64,000 nt of DNA from Enoplolaimus lenunculus. Taxonomy: Eukaryota; Nematoda; Enoplea; Enoplida; Thoracostomopsidae. The stretch covers positions 35,444 to 99,443 of the forward strand of contig JASANG010003830.1 in the NCBI GenBank assembly GCA_030248215.1, given 5' to 3'. How positions within the stretch are numbered: position 1 is the stretch's first letter; every line of letters begins with the position of its first letter. The notes beneath the pieces are model-generated. The model did not search any database and was not told the DNA's origin. It was given only the letters and a program-made list of their open reading frames with translations. Positions 40,560 to 53,229 of the stretch are shown here, one piece after another. Both the position numbers and the translations under genes were made by a program.

Positions 40560-41229
40560 CAGACACTACGCCCCCACACTGATTAAGAATTGAGCATTTT
40601 TCAATCTCGTCAAAAACAAGATTTCTCTGTGAATTTTTCAGCGCTCCAATTTCGTCGTTTCTGATACAGTGGTGCTTGACATAAGTAGGTATATATCCTA
40701 GTTATATGTCATGAATTGAGAATGCTGTTCGATAGACCTGCTGCATTGGGCTGTAAACGCTTTATAGCGTACCTTCCCGTCGCAGAATTTCTTTTTTCTA
40801 CATCTTAGCTTTTTTCTTAACACTTTATTTATATATATTTAGGTTAGCGTTTTTATGATCAACGCGCAGAACAAGAATAGGAACAAGTAGCGAAGCGAAG
40901 TATTTATTTATTTTTTAAAAGTTGTCTTGCGTGGGTTTGAAGGAACAAGTTAAACGTAGTGGGACCTTATAAAGTGGGATACTGTTGAAGTTGCACGTAC
41001 TACCCAAGTATCCATGCGTTTGCAATGCGTTTTCAATAATGAATATATGCACAATCTACTCAAAACATTCAACAGTCAAACAACTGCATGAATGGGTTAA
41101 ACTTAATCAAAGTTTTTTAATTGTGAACAATTTATATATTTAGATAAACCATGTAGGGACTGTAACCGTTTGCCGATACATTAATCTTGGCTAGTAGCTT
41201 AGATAGAAGAAATACAACGGGGTCATTTT
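40560..41229. other. Intergenic sequence without recognised content
   Basis: AT-rich unique-looking sequence; no gene or repeat was identified. Confidence 0.4.
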
Positions 41230-42500
41230 AATCACTGCATCTTCTGAGATACGAGCAGTATACTGGGCGGGTTCGTAACAGAGGGACACCAGGGGTGCTC
41301 AGAGTTACTGGAAGAATTTTGCCCCTGAAAGATTTTAAACCTTTTCTGATAAATTATCGAATACCCGTGTATGCCGGTTTCGAACCAGCGCTGCGAGCAA
41401 GCATAGAACACTGTGCATTGCATATACTACATATGCGCCGGGACAAGAATGTTTCAGATGCTTATATGCCCCAAATTTTATCAAGGTCGTCCCTGTACCC
41501 TCCATCCAATTTTGCAGCGAAGCGGAACTCCGAGCGAAGCTTGGAGTTTCGCGAAACGTTTTAGAATTTTGTGCTCGGCGATCTAAAGGTGGATGTCCGC
41601 CAATCCGTCCGAAAAGAATCTCAGGAACCGCTGAACCGATTTGAAAGCCGGTTGTCCTGATGTGTTAACCTCGCATTGGTGTATTAAAAATTTAAGACGT
41701 TTATTAGAACTGGGACTTCAGATTCCTTTATTAAGCAGCTAGAAAAGCGGGCCTGCAAAGCGGGGATCGAACCATCGGTTTTAGGATTCCGTGGCAAGTG
41801 CTCTACCACTGCGCCACGTAGCCTGTCTGTCCAGCTGCTTCTATCGTCGACTGTATGTCCACCGTCTACGGCCTGCAAGCAAACAACGCTATGCATTGCA
41901 TATACAATATACGCGCAGGGACAAGCATGCCTCAGATGCATACACGCGAATCCACCTCCCCGAATCCTTGGGCTTGCTGTTTGCATTGCCCGTCTAGGTG
42001 GGATCTCCATGTAAGTTTTGCCTAAGGTTAAGGTCCACGCCAGCAATCGAACTCGGTCCTCTAACACTACACCATGCGGCCATTGCAACAACTTATTATA
42101 CCGATGTAGTCCGCATGTATTGCAGTCTTTTTGCTTTACAAACACTTACGTGCACATATACCGAAACACACGCTGAAGTAGATGTGTTGACCTGGCGAAT
42201 ATGATAGGCTCTGTTGCAAATATGTGCTTGTTAGTACAGGCGGGAATCGAGAAAATTGGAAAAATAAGCCTACAGAGCGGGCAACCACCTTCAAGCCTAT
42301 GCATCCTTACGCCAAGGCTCTACCACTGCGACACGTAGGCGGCCTCTCCGACTGTTTTTTTCGTTGACTGTATATGTTTGGACCGTATGCTAATGACAAA
42401 CATACTACGGAATGTGCATTGCATATATTGCATATGCACCAGTAAAAGTATGTAAATGTTTGTTTCAAACCTGTCGAACTCGTTACGATAGATCGTAAAC
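41230..42500 (-). repeat. Cluster of tRNA-like (SINE-type) repeats
   Basis: Three related body segments share GCATTGCATATA followed by ATATGC or ATACGC and then GGGACAAG or CCAGTAAAAG (about 41410-41460, 41890-41940, 42415-42460). Minus-strand tRNA-like heads lie at about 41755-41823 (GCGCAGTGGTAGAGC, GGTTCGATCCCC) and 42276-42343 (CGCAGTGGTAGAGCC). A third, shortened one at about 42036-42084 (GCCGCATGGTGTAGTG, GAGTTCGATTGC) resembles the tandem tRNA-like units at 54.6-55.1 kb. None folds as a convincing functional tRNA. Confidence 0.65.
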
Positions 42501-43499
42501 AGGTTAAGGTTTATTGCAGCAAATATTATGAAGTAAATACGGAATGACATACGCAAATAAATACAACGAAGCTCACGAACGCGTTCAAAACCGTACTGAA
42601 TTTCAGTGAGCGGAAAGCTAAATTGAAACTAACTCCAAGATTGTAACTTCCGGAAAGTTAATGCACCGAAAATACTTTTACTGTGCCAAAAAATATAAAC
42701 TTCCATTGCGCTAAACAGTGAATCATGTACTACAACTATGTTAAAACTCTATTTATTTATTACAATAAGTACATAAGCAGTAGGCGTGGAACAGCGTATT
42801 TGATCATCGTCCTCGGTGATGACAGCACTTTAAGTATGTAGACTAAGGTTTCTGTTATTTTTTTGGAAAGTTTCAAAAAATTTTGAAAAGTTTATAAATT
42901 TTATTGCGCTAAAATTTGCGCCAAAAATGCTTTTGTATCTCCAAATGCACATCTATCGCGCATCTGCGCAGGTTTTGACGCAAAAACCGTGTTCCACATT
43001 ACAAGAAATAATATTCTTTATCAGTTTTCATCCAGACGTTTTCACGTAATCTTAATTTGAGGAAATTCCGCTGATCCTGTATAATCTGGCTATTCCTCTA
43101 GTAGGCAAAAACCGGTTCTTTAGCTAGAAACATAATCCCGGAGTTTAAAGAAATTGAAATATGCGAAACACGGTTTGCTCTCACCTTATGAGAATACAGC
43201 GGCTGAAACCTTTCACAAAGCTGCGTTTTACGCAAAGTGCGTAATTTTGTGGAAAATATCGACAATTTTTAGATTACTTTTATCTAGTGCGTACTGCAAA
43301 TGGTTAAACGTAGCCTTACAGTTAACTTACGATGTTGCCATTAGCGAAAATTGGATTTCTCCTTCTCAAACAAGCGTCAAGACCGTTGTCGAATTGGTTT
43401 AAAACAAAGTCGAAAAATAACCAGTTTGTACGGAAGTACATTCTCATTCCGTTTGGCCGAAGTTAGTTTCATTACCGAGTGTTATCTGTCATGGATGGC

Positions 43500-43565
43500 A
43501 AAAAATCTACATCCGGTTCCGGTATCCGGTATAAAACTACGGAATACCGGATATTTGGTGTTGTG
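43500..43565. repeat. CCGG-rich MITE remnant
   Basis: CATCCGGTTCCGGTATCCGG and GGAATACCGGATATTTGGTG resemble the repeat at 23820-23935. Confidence 0.5.
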
Positions 43566-43736
43566 GTTCTAAATATCATAAAACTGCTTTTACATGTTGC
43601 AGTACTGGATATTTTGCAGCGACTGCAATTCCGTGCAAGTCAAGAGTGGACACTGACATGGAATAAAAATCCAAGCCAAAAATTAATTTTAAATCCTTAA
43701 ATACATATTTTTGCAAGACTCAAATACTTCCAACAA

Positions 43737-44379
43737 CAGGGATGGGCGGTCTCGGTCACAAAAACGGGACCGAGACCGAGATTTTTGATCTCGGTCAAAT
43801 TTTAACCGTTACCGAAAATGAAATACGATTTTTCAACAGAAGTTTTGACTATTTTGTCTGCTCTGAATTGCCGTTTCATACCATTAAACCAATAAATCGT
43901 CGTCAAACTTTATTTTTTATTTTATTTTTCACTTTGATACTGTCGCCAAACCCTTCGAACAGGCTCAGGACAAATTACACTGTCTCAAAACACCCTCGGT
44001 ACAATTCCTAATTCAGAGCTCTTTAGAATCTTTTTAACATAGCTTAAACGTTATAAATGCTGATGACCCTTAATAACGATGCCTTAAATGTTTTAAACAC
44101 GAAAATGCAACTATTTTTGCTTTGTCACAATAAAATAAAAATGTTTTGGTTTCCTTTCAAAAAGTAGAATTTTGTGTAACCGGAGGGGTCATTCTTTTTT
44201 CAAATCGCTGTATAACCAGGTAGCGGTGCTCCAGAATCGGTCGCTGTTTGTGTTGGTATGCGAAATACGCAAGTATATACTTCCGGGCTAAAGCTGTGTT
44301 CCAAGGAAAATTTTGGTGATAGCTAGACCGAGACAAGCCAAATCCCGAGACTTGCCGAGACCGAGACTGTCCATACCTG
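43737..44379. mobile_element. hAT-like MITE, family B (643 bp)
   Basis: It starts CAGGGATGGGCGGTCTCGGT and ends GACCGAGACTGTCCATACCTG, an imperfect terminal inverted repeat with further GGGACCGAGACCGAGA in the arm. TCCAACAA (43729-43736) and TCCAACAG (44380-44387) form a 7/8 duplication, as expected for hAT. No transposase. Confidence 0.82.
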
Positions 44380-44405
44380 TCCAACAGTACACAAATTTAC
44401 ATCCT

Positions 44406-44497
44406 ATATCAGGTTAACATCCGGTTCAAGTTCCGGTACAACATTTACTATCCGGCTCCGGTATCCGGTCAGTTAGTATCCGGTCGATCCCGCCCTG
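44406..44497. mobile_element. CCGG-rich MITE right-end remnant
   Basis: TATCCGGCTCCGGTATCCGG is followed by CCGGTCGATCCCGCCCTG, resembling the complement of the CAGGGTGCGACCGG terminus at 28789 and 48003. Confidence 0.5.
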
Positions 44498-45239
44498 TAA
44501 TCTGTATAATGTGCATGGTAAGTGTATGTAGAGCAGCACACGTCTGATGCTATATCTGACACGAGGGTGACAACAACAGTTCGAATTCGGATTTGGCAAA
44601 AATTGGCGGTATGGATTTGGATTCGGCTCTGAAAACAGAGAATTCAACAATATTCGGCAGTATGCTTACATTTCAAAACAATTATGGATGCCTCGGATCA
44701 GGAGCCTAAGGATCCTGTTCCGGGGTCGGGGCCGATACCAGCCGGTGTGCCAAGTTAGAACACGTAACATAACTATTAGCACGAGCTACTATGTACACAA
44801 TACGTATAAGGTGGCTAATAGTGGGAAATTAAATTCAATATAGTGTGCAGTGTGTACAGCATACCATGGAAAAATATAAGATTTTGTGCGTACAGTAATT
44901 TCTAGTGATTTTCACATTCTCCAAAGGAGGATTGAGAGTATTGGATTGTTTTCGATGCGGGTCAATTATTGATTGTATATCAGTTGGCCTCGGTTAAACC
45001 TCGGCAAATAACGTATTGGCCCCGATAACGGGGCTGGGGCCAGGCAACGGAACATCTCTAATACAAATCAATATTTTTTGTTTTAGGTCACAATTCTCAG
45101 AACGAGGATTGTTTTTTCGGAAAAAATTATGTCCGGAAAAATGAATTTTTTCCGGAAAAAATGGAAAAAATTCATTCCTCGTCTGACTGATAGGTTATCC
45201 CATCCTTAGCCGGCGTTTGCTCAAAAACAGCATGGATTT

Positions 45240-45655
45240 GGAATTTTTTTGCATATTCGAGCTTCTGATGACATCCCTTGATCATTCCAAGCCTTGATTT
45301 GAATTTTTGAAGAATTCGATTTTCAAGGCCACAAAATTAGCCCCTTGGGACCCAAAAATTTTATTCTAAAGCTTGGACAAAATCATTTGACGCAGTTTTC
45401 AGAGCAGAGTTGAGTGGTTATAAACTTTCTGCAATCAGAAGCCTTCTTAACGAGTTGTTGTCAAATAACTGATTTGGCGCTGTGCCCGCGATCATGGTTC
45501 GGCGCCAAATTCAGTTATATATTTCACAATAACTCGTTAGCCAGACGTCTGATTTTGGATCATTTAACTATATTCGTGTTAGCTCCGCAACCTGTGGCAA
45601 ATGGTATATAATTAGTCTAATTTTTCTACAAAAGATTTTGGTCCAATGGGAGTAG
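45240..45655. mobile_element. Palindromic family C element, second copy
   Basis: It shares TTTGCATATTCGAGCTTCT, CTTTCTGCAATCAGAAG-like, AAATAACTGATTTGGCGC and the complementary GGCGCCAAATTCAGTTAT with the element at about 8990-9440. Ends are approximate. Confidence 0.7.
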
Positions 45656-46130
45656 TTTGTTTATAAATTTGAGTTTGGACGTGAACTAATCAGGAGGTAG
45701 AGGTCATCAGAACATCAGAAACTCATGAGTAGAGCGAGCTAAACAAGTCACACTTGTTTTTTGTAAGTATATATTAAATCTCAAGACGCTTTTGGGATTT
45801 TTCTCGATTGCCGCAACCTTGCGAGAAAAACGAGGTTGAAGCTAGACTATTCTTGTGTTAAATCATACGGTAATACGGTAAAGGCAATCTTTCAGTTTTG
45901 AGCGCAATAGCTTTGGCCCCACTATGGACGAAACCTGGGGAGCGAACCGGACAAGATGCATATGTAGTTTTACATTGCATCTCTTGGCAAAACTTCAATT
46001 CTGAAATCCATTTATATATTCATATGCTGAAATTTTCGCTCTTTTCGAACATATAATGTGTACAGGTGTACACATCACACGGTCACTGTTAATGTGTTGC
46101 ATGTAAATTAGTTAAGTGTCATCTAAAAAC

Positions 46131-46174
46131 GTTATTTTTTATCATATTTTGCTATTTTTTATCATATTTTGCTG
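46131..46174. repeat. Short tandem repeat, two copies
   Basis: ATTTTTTATCATATTTTGCT occurs twice in a row. A separate AAGGGATGT triplet is at about 46532-46558. Confidence 0.8.
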
Positions 46175-46629
46175 CAAATCTATATATTAAAGCTGGAACG
46201 CCCCACATACGTATTTTGGGCAACTTTCCTGTATTACTTTATTTACAAAAATTTCTTAAGAAATACACGTGATTGTTATATGACAAGAAAATTTGCAAGG
46301 AAATTAACAACCCTGCTCAGAACTGAAGTCGGCAAGGAATAATTATTAGTTTTGCCGATCGAAAATGCAAGATGCAAGGTTTGGAATCGGACTTCGAAAA
46401 TTATCAATGGATTCGAAATTTGTCAAAATGCGGATTCGGCGCCACCCAATTCGACATTAAGGCTAAATTAGACATTGACCGAATTTATATACGTAATTAT
46501 ACATCTATGTCAATAACAGTTAAAATGAACCAAGGGATGTAAGGGATGTAAGGGATGTCCTCATTAAGAAAAACATTTAAAAGACACTATATTGTAGCTG
46601 CCATATAGTAAATATTTTACTCATTTCAG

Positions 46630-49600
46630 ACGTAAATTGGTTAACAACTAACTTGCGCATGCGTTCTCTGCGACTTGGTGCTCCTGATAGCAATGCAATC
46701 AAACCGCTAAACGAACAGATGGCAGTTGATTTAGGTATGTATTGCTAAAATGAGCTATTGAAATGTTAGGTATTTAAAAACTGAGGTTCAATTTGAAGAT
46801 TTGTCTAGAATAACGAATTTTACTATTTATTCCCCATATTTGGCATGACAATCGACATTCAACTTGTCTAAATAGTGCAGATTTTATGCCAGAAACAAAA
46901 CCACGCTTAATTTCACCCAGTCGTATGTCACTGCTCTATCTCCAATTGCTTCTGCGCGAATGGTAGGTAAGATACAACTAATTTAATTCAATGTATTTTA
47001 GGTGCTGATACACTGGCAGAAGGCTTGAGTTACGTAATATTGCCTACTGCAATATTTCTAGCTGATTATTACTATTTCCAGTACGTTTGCTTCTTCGCTT
47101 TTAAACTATGCCCGCGTGGTCGCTAGGCACAATGCGGCATACATTTTGTTATGATAAGTTCTTATATGTAAAAACTAGTAATGGGCAACCAGATAAAATA
47201 AATTATTCTGATATTCAAATAATTTAGGATATTTTTATTCGGATATTTGGGAAAAATTGGCACAAAGAAGTGATGCGCCGATACCAAAATTTTTGCCGAT
47301 GTCGATACCGATGTTGATTCTTATTTTCAAATTTTGCCGATCCTCATGCATATTAGATTCTAGCTTTTATACACGACACTTAAAGAACTGATAGGATACT
47401 ATATTACATCATTATAAATGCTAGGACTTAATTTCTAGCGACCATAAACGATAATGATTTTATGAGTATGGTTTATTTCACTTATTTTTTTTAAACACAA
47501 TCGCAAACGACATAACTGTTTTCCTGATCAGTCGCAATGATTTACACCAACAGTTCCAACTCACAGTTAATCGCAATAAGTATCTGCAAAGAATCGGCAA
47601 TTTTTGTAATACCGATGCCTATACTCACAGTCACCAAAGTGCCGATATTACCGAAGCCAATTAATCGGCACATCAATAGTACAGAGTATGCACAGTGTCG
47701 AGAAAACCATAAACTCGTCATCAATTATTGTATGTATGCCACATATTTCGGTTTTGGATTTCAGATTTTGCCTAATCGAATCATTTATATGCTAGTCTCG
47801 TTCTACGTCTGGACGTTTTGTATGTATATATGTCATACTGTATATTTCTGACTTTGAAAATTTCAGTATATGATCGAAACTTACTCTCATTGTAAGCTTT
47901 ATACCAATAATTGCAGTAAAAGTACCCTTTTGTTGACCGGAGCTCGGCCTATATACATGCGCCTCAAAGTCGAACGCTTTTAGTTTTCAATTACATAACC
48001 AGCAGGGTGCGACCGGATATCCGGCTCCGACATAAAATCGACACTTTAAGCATTGTGTCAGGGTTCCAACAGGAACTAAGGTTTACCGGAAAAGGAACAG
48101 GGATTGCATTTTTTGCAGGAACCGGAACAGAAACAGGAACCGGAATTGGAAATAATTTTCACCGCCAAATTACTGTTGGACTTTTTAGAAAATATCCATG
48201 TTCATTTTATTTCATCACCAAGATTTGCGAAAACATATCATATGTTTGAGATCTAACTCAGTCTTTTCAACCCAATTTCAAAACACAAACAGGTGTAGTC
48301 GAACCTTGGTTGGATTTAGTTTTTGAAAAAATTTCTATTTTGAACCTTCAATTTTTGCACTTTGACACCGAATAGGAACTTTTCTGATGTCATATTGACT
48401 AAAATAAATATCCGAATATCCGAGTCTTAACAGATAGCATCTGGATGAAAAATGGTCCGGATATCTGTGCTCAGCACTAGTAACTACAGCGTTTGGTATT
48501 AACGAAAACTTGAAACAAACGCTGCAACAGCACTGATTTAGTTGTACGTTAGCATTTTGATACGTTTCCTTAAATATAGGGAAGATTCAATTTGGCTTAA
48601 ACGTTGTGTTTCTGTTTTGTGTACGAAAGCTTTCAGTGAAGTAATCTAAATAAATTTTTAAAAAACCTCCAAAACCGATAAAACCTTAATTACTTACGTG
48701 TGTTCGAGCTTCGCTCAATAAATGTAGTCCCACTACCATTGGTATAGCTCGTTTTGTATTTTAGTTTAATGGTTGGTGGTAATGAAGAAAGTGTCGAACA
48801 TAAAATTGAAGATATTGAAACAAGGTTGATCGATTTAGGTGGGTACATTTAATCTCTTAAATTGATAATTGGCCGGATAATGGGATACGTAATGTTTTTT
48901 CCATAAACTTTACTTGTTAAGGTAAAAATTTTAGGTATATATTGTTTGTCGTCATGTGGTGTAGAGATGCGCCGAGGCCTGACCCCGACCGAGGACAGTT
49001 TTTATATACAATTCTTAAATGACTAGGGTATTCAGCCCCGGTAAAAATCCCGTCCCTAGTAAAAAGCCACCGCGCCTTGGCAACTCTAATCCTCTGCTGG
49101 CCTATAATGTGTGGCGAGCTAAATTTTTCTAGGGACTGAGAGTTAGAGCCTTTGGTTACTATCCCGAGTTATTGACTGGTTTTCAAAAATATGTTAACTG
49201 TTTAGGAATTCAAATGGAAACACTTCGAGCACAGCAGCGTGAACTTGAACGAAATCAAGCTCAAGCGTCCGTGTCGTCGTTTTCTAAATTAAAAGAAACT
49301 GCCTTGAAATTAACATCAGGATCTTCCACGGGTACAACGTCTAAAGGTTCCACGCAGCCAAATGCAACTAATGCTAGTCAGTCTAACCAACGCCAAGGTA
49401 GGGCTATTAGATTTAACTATGTGATTTTGAGTTAAATTTTCTAGGTCAGCAACAGTTTTTGTTGGGAAAAATTTGGTTTAATGTAAGTTTTTGGCAAAAT
49501 CTCAAAACATTTTCGTGCAAATCATAATTCAGTTCATAAGAGTTAGTCATCTGTGCTAGGCCAAAATATTACTTGTACCTTTTTAAACAAACTTCATACT

Positions 49601-50715
49601 CTGAATGCATTAAAATGTGCTTAGTTTTCAAGGTAACTATTCATTGCTGCGTCCGTTTGTTTTGGTATTGTTACTTAAAATTCTTCTAACGCTCTGGACC
49701 CAGTATAATTCTTCAACTTTATTATTGCGCTTATGCTGGAGTTGCACTGTTTGTTCTTTCTGTTGCATTTTGATTTTCGACAGGTCGCCGGATGACAATT
49801 TATCGAACACAAGTGTTACCTCAAAGCAGTCAACCATCTCAACATCAACTCCAGTTGTCCAACATCGCAATTAGCTTGCCTATTTTAGATTCTTCTAGTA
49901 GTCCGAACCAGCTGGCTACCAATAGTTGGTCCGTAGAGCATGAGTCAGGTATGTTCTGCTTTTTAGTTTTGGTTTCCGACGGAATTGGAAGCATTTGCTG
50001 AGGTGTATAAGTCAAAAAAATTAATTTCCGGTTCTGTATATTTTTACGTATGATAGATGCTTGCAAATTATTGTCACAGTGATGCGAGCGATGATCAAGT
50101 AAGCGAAAATTTATTTATTCTCACTGATGGAAAGATGTTCATGATCTGGTGGTAGATGCTTCAAAACTTTCTGAAAGCAGGTGGCGCTATACCTTTTAAA
50201 GTTTTTCATTTTGTCCGGCAAACCTTGTAGTATTGTACGCGTAGGGGTCACATATACCACAAGGTGACAGACGGCTACGCTCAAGGCCGCACAACACGTA
50301 TAACAACGCAAGTATGAAATATGCAGTGCCGGCAACCGTGTAGTGGACCCTTGTGGCGCATACTTATTGTGCAACATCATACGGCGCCGAACGGTTCCCT
50401 AAGTTAAAAAATCTTTACAAATAATTGGTATGCTGTTTCACGCGTCAATTCACATGCATTGGCAGACGGCATTAAAATAGTCAAAAAGTATAGTGTCACT
50501 CTGTTCTAAGTATTCATTGCTTATTAGATTTTGCGGGAGAGTCAACAACAGACGATGCGCACAACACTTTGTGCTGCCAGAATATGGATGCTAGTCAAGA
50601 AAACCCTAAAGACCATGGCAGCGTTTCACAAGAAAATATTGATCGTAGTTGGCTAATTCGTGGTACAAATGAAGCTTGTGGTCAATTTTATCAAAGAACA
50701 ACTACTGGTAGATAA
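46630..50715 (+). CDS. OPA3: OPA3 homologue, 5' exon missing (six exons seen, about 267 aa)
   Basis: Exons: 46630-46734, 47002-47080, 48765-48838, 49206-49397, 49784-49948 and 50528-50715 (TAA at 50713-50715), with consistent phases. OPA3 is a mitochondrial membrane protein linked in humans to optic atrophy and 3-methylglutaconic aciduria; its biochemical role is not settled. Evidence: NLRMRSLRLGAPDSNAIKPLNEQMAVDLGADTLAEGL parallels human [32 protein letters not shown], followed by a hydrophobic segment (SYVILPTAIFLADYYYF) and a predicted coiled coil (KIEDIETRLIDLGIQMETLRAQQRELERN), the family order. The first seen exon starts with two bases of a split codon, so an upstream exon with the mitochondrial targeting N-terminus must exist; I could not find it in the preceding 9 kb. 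The Ser/Gln-rich tail is longer than in the 179-aa human protein. Confidence 0.88.
48003..48200. mobile_element. Two abutting hAT-like MITE termini in OPA3 intron
   Basis: CAGGGTGCGACCGGATATCC starts at 48003 and matches 28789. At 48059 a second terminus CAGGGTTCCAACAGGAAC begins, followed by ACCGGAACAG and AACCGGAATTGG arms. Right ends were not found. Confidence 0.55.
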
Positions 50716-51165
50716 CCTAGATGCTTGGTTATGTAGAATGTTTTCTCTTTGGTTATTGTCATTGTGATATTATCTGAATGTCGACAGTTAAGGCGAGTCG
50801 AACCGTCAGGTTTATGTTCCTAAGTATATACAACTATCAAGCCATGACCCATATTACAGTTGAAAGAGTCCAAATTCCTACGGGTCTACAATGGTAGAGG
50901 CTTATGCTTTGACACTATGCAATACTCTTCGATTGTAAAGGAAATATACGAAGTTCACTTTCGATTGTCCGTAACAGATAAAATAACTACTAGTAAACAA
51001 ATTGAACTTGATGTGAAAAAGGTGGTTTCGCATTACTATTGAGCTTTTAGGTGACATTAATTTTGGCAAATGTGTATCTACCAAAACTTATAGCCAAACG
51101 CTCCAAACGACATAATGTTTGTAAAACTATAAATTCGTTTGCTAGAGAAACTGTTGGACAGAGTG

Positions 51166-51476
51166 TTAATGGATAGTAAGAATAACGGAAACGAATAGTG
51201 ATCAAAATAACGGAGTTTTATTTTTCTGTCAACAGAATTGAGGCGTGCAAACATTCACCGGGCTTTCTAAATTTTAAATAAAAAATGGCGGATGCACCAA
51301 ATCACCGAAATTTCTAACATTTTGAATGAATTTCGAAATTATTTCATTTCAAAGAATTGCTGCGTTGTTTATTAACTAATTTTGAGCATAAAACTAACTT
51401 AATTTCCGGTATTTCTATAACGGATACGAAAATGGACACCGATTTTTACCGGGAACGAACATCCAGTTACACCATA
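51166..51476. mobile_element. Family D MITE, degraded copy
   Basis: AATAACGGAAACG at the left, AATGGACACCGATTTTTACC and CCAGTTACACC at the right match the copies at 60769-61044 and, reversed, 62679-63120. Confidence 0.6.
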
Positions 51477-51740
51477 CTGTTGGTGATTTTCTGTCGGTAT
51501 CGGAGCCGGATTCAGACCTCCGATTGTACCTTATATATTTTTTATTTAATATGTATACTGTAAATAAACTGGTTGTGTTTTTGGTAAGTGAGCATCAGTT
51601 GTAGACGTGATATCTTGGCGGGCATTTAAATAAAGTCTGCTAATGATCACTATGGTTGGTGGGACCTGTTGCAAGCATGGGCGCTCTGTTTACGATTTGG
51701 CCCGTGTTACTTTCAGGGGCGTCCCAAATTTGGCTGGCAC

Positions 51741-52557
51741 CAGGGTGCAGCCGGAATTCCGGTTCCGTACGGAAATCCGGTTGAGGAAAATATTCTTATT
51801 TTTCAAAAATTATTTTTTAAATTTTTTAATAATTCTTATACATTTTTCACTATCCGGTTCCGGTAAAAAATCCGGTATTTATTCACCGGAATTTTCCGGT
51901 ATTTTCGGTATGGAAAAATTTTTCTCATTCGAAAATTTAAGAAAAATTGGCATATTATTCTAACGTATTTATCTAAAATTGTCCGAGCGTGTATTGCCAA
52001 AATTTTTAATTTGTGTCATACTCTGTAATTTTATCATGTTTCCACCTACTGCATTTTTTCGCGACCTCGCCACAGCGAGGTTGTGTTTGGATGGTCGCGC
52101 ATAATTTGCATACGCACGTATGTATATTATAACTGTAATATCACTATATACATTGGTTACTTTTGGCCTGGACAGAGATTATATATTTGTTGAAGCTACA
52201 CAAGGTCTGTGGATAATTAAATATATTTTGTAATTGGACGAGCTATCTCCTAGAATGCGTTTTTAATTTCGTTGGGTGGCCCCAATTCCAGCCATTTATA
52301 CCCGATGACCACTTACCACTGCCGCAAACGTGACGGAGCGGCTCACAGAGTCTGTATATATGAGTTTTAACAATAGTTTTGCAAGAAATATTACTTGATT
52401 TCAGTATTTTGGCATTCTAAATGGTGTGTTTACAGCATTCAAAGCGATAAAATAGCGCTTAAAAATCAATTTTTCGGTAACATATTTTTTATATTTTCCG
52501 GTTCCGGTATTTTTTAACTTTCCGGTTCCGGTATTTTATAATTCCGGTTGCACCCTG
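51741..52557. mobile_element. hAT-type MITE, family A, long form (817 bp)
   Basis: Starts CAGGGTGCAGCCGGAATTCC and ends AATTCCGGTTGCACCCTG. The perfect 8-bp duplication GCTGGCAC is at 51733-51740 and 52558-52565. Interior blocks (CATTCGAAAATTTA, ATTTGTGTCATACTCT, GCATTCTAAATGGTGTGTTT) match the 2509-3248 copy. Confidence 0.93.
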
Positions 52558-53229
52558 GCTGGCACCCCATTCCCAAATAGACTACGGCCAGACAACTCTG
52601 TTCGCGTTTTCAACGAAAATAATTGGCACAGTATTATAAAGGTATTAGAACACAGTTATATATGCAAGTCAGCTGTGGCTGCCAACGCCGAAAGTATTAA
52701 GTAGATTGGATACAGAGGGAACAGACAGGTGGCGCAACCCCAACAACGAAAATCTTCGTTCCCTTCCCCTGATCTAACAAATTTTATACAATTTGAAGAG
52801 AATTTGATTTGGATCCAATTGTCCCATCTGTGTTATAACAGGGGCAGCATGGAACACGTTTTGTCCCTATTACAATAGCGGGCAACATTTTGTCTCCCGT
52901 TGATCCGCTGTCAAATTTAAAAAATTTGAATTGTCTGCCATCCCGATGTGACATTCACTGTGTGTAGTGCAATATCATGATACTCCAAACATAATCTGCC
53001 AATATCATATGACATGTTTGAAAATGTCTGCAAAGTTGTGGTAAACTAGCCTGAATGCCTGAAGAATGCCATATGATACTACAACGTGAAATTTGAATTA
53101 TAGTCCTTAGGAATATATTTTGGCAAAATTTTCACCAGAAACAAAAACGCTATTTCGCAAAATTTCATGTTCTCGTCGAATCAACATCGGACATAACGTG
53201 TTCCGGGTTGCCCAAGTTATAACGTGAAC

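Noticed and set aside
41684-42145. 153-aa open frame on the minus strand
   Set aside because: It runs through tRNA-like repeat heads and SINE-type bodies, has no recognisable domain and is best explained by chance.
43154-43402. 82-aa open frame as the missing OPA3 first exon
   Set aside because: The sequence shows no resemblance to the OPA3 N-terminus and no donor of the required phase was defended.
49785-49874. Alternative frame SPDDNLSNTSVTS in OPA3 exon 5
   Set aside because: It looks protein-like but does not fit the phase of the preceding exon and stops before the donor; the other frame joins both neighbours.
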